From assembly GCA_014323935.1 (NCBI GenBank), contig JACOND010000010.1, forward strand, positions 1 to 39,906: 39,906 nucleotides of DNA, written 5' to 3'. A program made the translations under genes and the position numbers. The notes under the pieces are model-generated. The model did not search any database. It was given only the letters and a program-made list of their open reading frames with translations, and had not been told where the DNA came from. The first letter of the stretch is position 1. Each line of letters starts with the position of its first letter. Below, piece after piece: positions 35,701-39,906 of the stretch. The stretch is from Bdellovibrionales bacterium (GTDB lineage: Bacteria > Bdellovibrionota > Bdellovibrionia > Bdellovibrionales > UBA1609).

Positions 35701-35956
35701 TTTAACCGTAAAAAAAGTGATCGAAGGTCGTCCTCACTGCGTGGATCGAATTTTATCAGGAAAAATTGTTGTTGTTTTTAATACAACTTCTGAAAATTCT
35801 TCTATTAAAGCTAGTTTTAGTATTCGTAGAAGTTGTATAGATCATAATATCCCTTGTTTAACAGAAGCTCATGCCATTCAAGCTTTTATTATAACTTTGA
35901 TTCAAAAGAAAAAAAATAAGATAGAAGTTTTTCCTTTAGATCTCTATGATATTTAG
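32777..35956 (+). CDS. carB: Carbamoyl-phosphate synthase large subunit
   Basis: 1059 residues, normal for CarB. Two related ATP-grasp halves: the first starts [27 protein letters not shown] and includes [13 protein letters not shown] and [19 protein letters not shown]; the second starts about residue 545 ([22 protein letters not shown]) and includes [15 protein letters not shown] and [19 protein letters not shown]. The C-terminal MGS-like domain (about 930-1059, [25 protein letters not shown]) is complete. Its start codon shares one base with the carA stop (TAATG). It makes carbamoyl phosphate for PyrB. Confidence 0.97.
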   Translation: [1059 protein letters not shown]

Positions 35957-36030
35957 GAAATCTTAAAGATTAGATCTTGATTTTTGAAGCAGATTTTTTT
36001 AAATTAAGTTTGAACTTTAGTTAAAAAAAT

Positions 36031-36909
36031 ATGAAAAATAATGTTGATATTCTTAAATTAGAAAAGCTATCTAAAAGTTTTCAAAGACACTTTTACTCTG
36101 AAAAAAAAAGAGTTTTAAAAGATTTAACTTTTTCTATTCCCCAAGGCTCTTGTGTCGGTTTTTTAGGAGCCAATGGTTCTGGAAAAACAACAACTTTTAA
36201 ATGTATTTTAGAACTTATTAAAAAAGATTCAGGTCAAGTTTATTTTAAAAATAAAATTTTGTCTTTTAAAGATAAATCAAACATTAGTTTTTTACCAGAA
36301 AGACCTCAATTTTATGAAGAACTGACGGCTCAAGAGACTTTGTATTTTTACAGTTCTTTAAAAAAAAAACTGAATTTAAAATTAAAAGAAGAGATAGAGC
36401 AAGGACTTAAAAAGTTAGGTCTTTATTCGGTTCGTCACAAGCCTTTGAAAACTTTTTCTAAAGGAATGTTACAAAAAGTTGGAATTTTACAAGCTTTAAT
36501 TCCTCAATCAGAACTTTTAATTTTAGATGAACCTTTTTCTGGTTTAGATCCAGAAAGTCGTTTTACTTGCATGGAACTTTTAGAAGAGAAATTAAAAAAA
36601 GGAACGACTCTTTTTTTAAGTTCTCATATTTTTCAAGATGTAGAAAAGATATGTGATCGTTTAATCATTCTTAAACAAGGTTCTATCATCTTTGACGGGG
36701 CTTTTTTGGATTTTTATCCTTTCACGTCTTCTAGAAAGCAAAAAATCATTTATTTCATGAAAGGTAGAAAAAATCATATTTATGTGTCTTATAAAGAAGC
36801 AAAAGAAGAGTTAAAAAAACTTTTATCTAAAGGGGCGGAGATTTTATCGGTTCAAAGTGAAGCTTATAATTTGGAAGAAAAATACAAGGAGTTAATGAAA
36901 AAGGTATGA
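36031..36909 (+). CDS. ABC-2 type exporter, ATP-binding protein
   Basis: 292 residues. Walker A GANGSGKT at 46-53, a signature FSKGM at 142-146 (variant of LSGGQ typical of ABC-2 exporters), Walker B LLILDEP at 162-168, D-loop GLDP and switch His in LSSHIF near 199. FLPERPQFYEELTAQETL resembles NosF/CcmA-type and other gliding or copper-related ABC-2 ATPases. It overlaps the permease gene by four bases. Substrate unknown. A possible promoter is TTGATT 35977-35982, 17 bases, TAAATT 36000-36005. Confidence 0.92.
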   Translation: MKNNVDILKLEKLSKSFQRHFYSEKKRVLKDLTFSIPQGSCVGFLGANGSGKTTTFKCILELIKKDSGQVYFKNKILSFKDKSNISFLPERPQFYEELTAQETLYFYSSLKKKLNLKLKEEIEQGLKKLGLYSVRHKPLKTFSKGMLQKVGILQALIPQSELLILDEPFSGLDPESRFTCMELLEEKLKKGTTLFLSSHIFQDVEKICDRLIILKQGSIIFDGAFLDFYPFTSSRKQKIIYFMKGRKNHIYVSYKEAKEELKKLLSKGAEILSVQSEAYNLEEKYKELMKKV

Positions 36910-37667
36910 GACTTCTTTCTCTGATATTTTTTACAAGTCTTCGTCAGGCTTTTAGAAGAAAGTTTTTAGCTACTTTAATTTTAGCTTGTTTTTTGGTGCT
37001 TTTGTTGAGCTTAGCTTTAGCCCAATTGAGTTTAGATGATAAAGGTCGTATTACGGTGGATTTTGGTGTCGCTAGCATTCAACTTCTGCTTGTTGGATTA
37101 GCTGTTTTTTTTGGTTCAAATTTTATTTCTATGGATTTAACTCAAAAGAATCTTTGGATGATTTTAACAAAACCGGTTCGTCCCTCTCTCTTTTTCTTAG
37201 GGCGTTATTTATCTTTGGCTTTTTTATTGGTTTTAGCAACTATAGCTATGTCTTTTTTATTAGTTAGTTTTTTTATTTTTTTAGATATTCCGATTCAAAG
37301 AATTTTATTTTATACTCTATTTGGTTTTTTATTGGAAAGTTGGCTTATACTGGCTTTTGTTGTGTTTTTTTCCTCTTATGTCAGCTCTTACTTGGTTGTT
37401 TTTTATTGTCTTTCCTTGTTTTTTATCAGTCATTTTGTAGATTCTTTATATTTTTTTTTAAAAGAGAATTCAGGTTTTTTCAGCCTTGTTTTTCAGAAAG
37501 TTTTTTATTTGATTCCTAACTTAGAATCTGTGAATTGGAAAACACAGCTTATTAATCAAGACTCCTTGGCTTTTATGGATTTTATCACATCTAGCCTCTA
37601 TATTTTTGTTTGGATAGGTTTTGTATTAAGTGGAGGACTTATCTTAATGGAGAAAAGGGAATTTTAA
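36906..37667 (+). CDS. ABC-2 type exporter, membrane permease
   Basis: 253 residues with about six hydrophobic segments (around 18-38, 55-72, 96-122, 130-160, 160-180 and 228-246). The segment SMDLTQKNLWMILTKPVRPSLFFLGRYLS is typical of ABC-2 permeases. It is made together with the ATP-binding protein through an ATGA overlap. There is no third component nearby, and the substrate cannot be judged. Confidence 0.85.
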   Translation: MRLLSLIFFTSLRQAFRRKFLATLILACFLVLLLSLALAQLSLDDKGRITVDFGVASIQLLLVGLAVFFGSNFISMDLTQKNLWMILTKPVRPSLFFLGRYLSLAFLLVLATIAMSFLLVSFFIFLDIPIQRILFYTLFGFLLESWLILAFVVFFSSYVSSYLVVFYCLSLFFISHFVDSLYFFLKENSGFFSLVFQKVFYLIPNLESVNWKTQLINQDSLAFMDFITSSLYIFVWIGFVLSGGLILMEKREF

Positions 37668-37930
37668 GATTTATAACAATAATCAATAAGTTTCTATGAA
37701 CCCTTAACCAAAAAAAAGACTTACTTATTAAACTTTAGTTTAGAGTTCGACAAAAAAAAGGGTTTACTTACATGATAATCATTATCATGTAGAAAGTGCA
37801 GGAATCCAAATAAAAAAAAGCTTATTTACTTGTTTTTTAGTGAGGAATTTCAAAAAAATAAATAAATATAAAATAAAACCTCTATTTTTTTATTGTTTAT
37901 ATTTATTTTATATAGTTTATATTTAATTTT
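37668..37930. other. Regulatory-looking intergenic region before the restriction-modification genes
   Basis: Contains a 23-bp perfect palindrome (37769-37791) and three similar motifs A8-G-N(2-5)-TTACTT starting at 37710, 37752 and 37812, with the palindrome touching the second one. The last 70 bases before the methyltransferase are almost pure A/T. No small ORF for a controller protein is visible. Confidence 0.5.
37769..37791. promoter_or_regulatory. Fur-like 23-bp perfect palindrome
   Basis: An 11-1-11 perfect inverted repeat with the core TGATAATCATTATCA, equal to the classical 7-1-7 Fur box. Fur represses iron-uptake genes when iron is plentiful. No iron gene follows: the next genes are the methyltransferase (37931) and endonuclease. 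It may instead bind another dimeric regulator. Confidence 0.6.
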
Positions 37931-38581
37931 ATGTATAGGGTGGATAGAAATAATTTTTATACCGAACAAAAAAAAGCAACGATATACACTCCACAATTTG
38001 TTGCTGAATTTATCTTTGACCTCGTTTCAAAAAAAATAAAAAAAGGTTTGGTTTTTGATCCCTGTGTTGGAACAGGGGCTTTACTTAAACCTTTTCAAAA
38101 AGCAGGGTATGAAGTTTTAGGAGTTGATATTGAAAGTCAAGGCTTTAAGCCTATTAAGGTAATAAATTTTTTAGAATTAAAAAAAGGGGAGATAAAAACT
38201 CCCTCTTTAGTTGTTGTAAATCCTCCCTTCAATATAGATAAAAAGACAAAAGCTTTTATAAAGAAAAATTATCCAGGTCGCCCTTTATTGCCAGAAATTT
38301 GGCTCATGAAAATAATTGAGCTCTTTGGTGCAGATATACCGATAGTTTTGTTTGCTCCTTATGGCTTGAGATTAAATCAAACGACATCTAGCAAAAGATG
38401 GAGTAAATTCATTGATGGGGTTTATCCTGAAATAAGTTCCATCATAAGTTTGCCAAAAGATTGCTTTAGGGGTGTTCTTTTTCATTCAGAAATTTTAATT
38501 TTCAATATAAAAAAATTAAAAGCTCATTATTTTTATGATGATAAAAAGAAGGAAACTCTTTTTAAACACGAATCAGCTTAG
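37931..38581 (+). CDS. N6-adenine DNA methyltransferase (EcoRI-family system)
   Basis: 216 residues. An N-terminal ATIYTPQFVAEFIFDLV resembles the substrate/SAM entry of N6-adenine methyltransferases; motif I is FDPCVGTGALL at 42-52, and motif IV, the catalytic NPPF, is at 97-100. It is short for the class, with little room for a separate target-recognition domain after motif IV. It is paired with an EcoRI-like endonuclease, so it presumably protects the same site. It does not resemble M.EcoRI as I remember it, so the modification enzyme may come from another lineage. No Shine-Dalgarno is visible. Confidence 0.82.
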   Translation: MYRVDRNNFYTEQKKATIYTPQFVAEFIFDLVSKKIKKGLVFDPCVGTGALLKPFQKAGYEVLGVDIESQGFKPIKVINFLELKKGEIKTPSLVVVNPPFNIDKKTKAFIKKNYPGRPLLPEIWLMKIIELFGADIPIVLFAPYGLRLNQTTSSKRWSKFIDGVYPEISSIISLPKDCFRGVLFHSEILIFNIKKLKAHYFYDDKKKETLFKHESA

Positions 38582-39268
38582 AAAAAACAAGAGTCAACAT
38601 AAACCTAAAAATGTTAAATCAAAAACAGATGACAAAGCTGTTTATGAAGCTATGTCGCTTTGCATTGAGTATCTTGAAACTAAGTTAAAATCCCTAATGA
38701 GCAGTGATTATTATTTTGAATTTAAGAAAGAAATATCTTTTTTAGATAGGATTGATTTTATAAAATCAAGTAAATTAAGAAAGGAATTTGATGAGAAATA
38801 TGTTAAATATAAAATCAGACCAGATGGGGGTATAATATGGTTAATGAAAAACAGCGATCAAAAGTATAAAAGACCTGTCTTGATATCCGAAGTAAAAAGA
38901 CAAGGTACAAATGATCAAAGAGAAAAAGAAGGAAAAAAGAAACAATCACAGGGAAATGCTGTAGAAAGACTTGCTAAAAACCTAACAGGAATAAGAGCCA
39001 TGTTTAATCATTCAAATATGACTCCTTTTATTTGCTTTGCTGGGGTTGTGATTTTAAACCAGGTAGCTCAATTTTAGCCCGTGTTTCTATGATGAATGAA
39101 TTTTATGAACTAAATAAAATTTATGTGCACAAAAAAGACGGAAATTCAGATAAGAACGATTACAGTCCTGTTTCTATGTATTTTAGAGAAAAACAATGGA
39201 CGGTTAAAGAAATGTTTAATATCCTAAAAGAGATAGCAGAAACTTCAGCTAGAGTTTATATGACCTAA
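38535..39268 (+). pseudogene. EcoRI-family restriction endonuclease, frameshifted
   Basis: Frame one (38535-39077) carries the EcoRI catalytic and recognition blocks: RPDGGI with Asp97, LISEVKRQG with Glu119 and Lys121, then GNAVERLAKN at 140-149, the equivalent of GNAIERSHKN in EcoRI (Asn141, Glu144, Arg145 there contact the AATT core). Frame two (to 39268) continues GCDFKPGSSILARVSMMNEF through ETSARVYMT. Adding one G to the G4 run at 39042-39045 joins them as FAGGCDF. Restored length is about 244 residues. The start overlaps the methyltransferase by 47 bases. As read, the enzyme loses its C-terminal third and should be inactive. Possible causes: mutation, slippage or sequencing error. Confidence 0.82.
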
Positions 39269-39649
39269 GTTTTACAGCCTTGTTTTTATAGCCCTTTTAA
39301 CTTTCTATAATTAAAAAATTATTAAAAATATTGTAATCTATTTAAAACCCCAATATTTTTTTTTAAAAAGCTAAATTCTTGAAGATTTGAAGGGATATTT
39401 TAAGAGCTTTAGTTAGAATCAATAAATGTGATTGAGAGGACTTCAGTAAGAGAGTTTATTAAATATTCTCCTTTAAGCTAATAGAGATCAGATTTTAAAT
39501 GCTTAATGAGATATAAAAACCTTTGTTTCAGATAATACTAAAAATACTTTGAACAAGAAGAAAGTGAAAAACCCCAGAAAACAGGTTAAGAAAAATCTCG
39601 ATAAGAAATCTGTAAGCTTTAAACAAATAAATAGCACATAAACACTTTC
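39269..39649. other. Non-coding, probably decayed DNA
   Basis: No intact gene on either strand. On the minus strand it follows the transposase-like fragment and contains scattered open pieces interrupted by stops (one reads AIYLFKAYRFLIEIF), which fit the body of the same decayed transposase. No terminator or RNA gene is recognised. Confidence 0.4.
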
Positions 39650-39799
39650 TTAATAAGGTAGGAGATTTCTCATTAAAGAAAACGGTAAATTCTTTAGTAC
39701 TTTTCCTATTTCAACTGAAAACTCTTTAAGGCAATCTTTACATTGATAAACACATACGGTTTTTTCTTTCAGCCATTTTTTTTGATTAGCAGAACTCAT
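39650..39799 (-). pseudogene. Fragment of an IS1595-like transposase (zinc-ribbon part)
   Basis: A 49-residue minus-strand frame contains YQCKDCLKEFSVEIGKVLKNLPFSL, which resembles the zinc ribbon and following segment of IS1595/ISXO2-type transposases (Y-R-C-x-x-C-x-x-x-F-S-V-x-x-G-T). Upstream, another frame has AYYGERKKTKFEFL that could be the first half of the ribbon. The catalytic residues are not found. It is short and decayed, and I see no terminal inverted repeats. Confidence 0.45.
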
Positions 39800-39906
39800 A
39801 GAAACTCAAACTTTGTCTTTTTTCTCTCTCCATAATAAGCCTTAAAACCCTTATATTTAAAGGATACTATAAGCTTTTTGCAGTATAAAATATATAATTC
39901 CTATTA

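Noticed and set aside
1..39906. tRNA or rRNA genes
   Set aside because: No T-loop (GGTTCGA-type) with matching acceptor stem and no rRNA segments were seen by eye in the intergenic regions.

Overview
The window is a low-GC (about 30 % by eye) bacterial chromosome segment. The order secY-adk-rpmJ-rpsM-rpsK-rpoA-rplQ, an rplC product beginning with a charged extension before an LNGLFAFK-type start, an rpoA product beginning with a [12 protein letters not shown] start, and a Ser/Thr kinase with an HRDISPQN loop and a PEGA tail together suggest a Bdellovibrionota/Oligoflexia-like (former deltaproteobacterial) lineage. Secreted ankyrin-repeat proteins, decayed genes and missing operon members suggest a reduced, probably host-associated genome. 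This placement is inference from remembered family resemblance, not from a tree.

Layout. 1-2520: the end of an unidentified gene, a decayed stretch, then a DuOB-DUF488-DUF488 cassette whose first gene is split by a one-base frameshift. 2906-17233: a promoter, a hairpin leader and the S10-spc-alpha ribosomal superoperon. L24, S14, L30 and S4 are absent from their usual slots, and 1.2 kb of decayed DNA, including the remains of a type IV pilin gene, lies between adk and rpmJ. 17432-20472: a membrane Ser/Thr kinase with a 42-bp internal repeat, then NAD kinase. 20500-25788: ftsZ, ftsA and ftsQ on the minus strand, with a secreted ankyrin gene inserted between ftsA and ftsQ and flanked by a 23-bp near-perfect direct repeat that duplicates the end of ftsQ. 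murB is divergent. 25896-27422: a second secreted ankyrin gene and a TlpA-like thioredoxin. 27657-29581: a ferritin-like di-iron protein translationally coupled to bioA. 29603-30523: a XerC/XerD-type recombinase. 30758-35956: pyrB-carA-carB, the route from glutamine and bicarbonate to carbamoyl aspartate. 36031-37667: an ABC-2 type exporter pair. 37668-39906: a Fur-like palindrome, an N6-adenine methyltransferase, an EcoRI-family endonuclease gene broken by a frameshift, and a probable transposase remnant.

The centre is housekeeping (translation, secretion, division, wall synthesis, pyrimidine synthesis) and both ends are accessory. The most unusual items are the di-iron protein coupled to bioA, the ankyrin insertion whose duplicated flank carries the -35 box of ftsA, the pilin relic inside the ribosomal cluster, and the loss of four ribosomal genes from the cluster. 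Homopolymer frameshifts in the DuOB and EcoRI-like genes could be real decay, phase variation or sequencing error.
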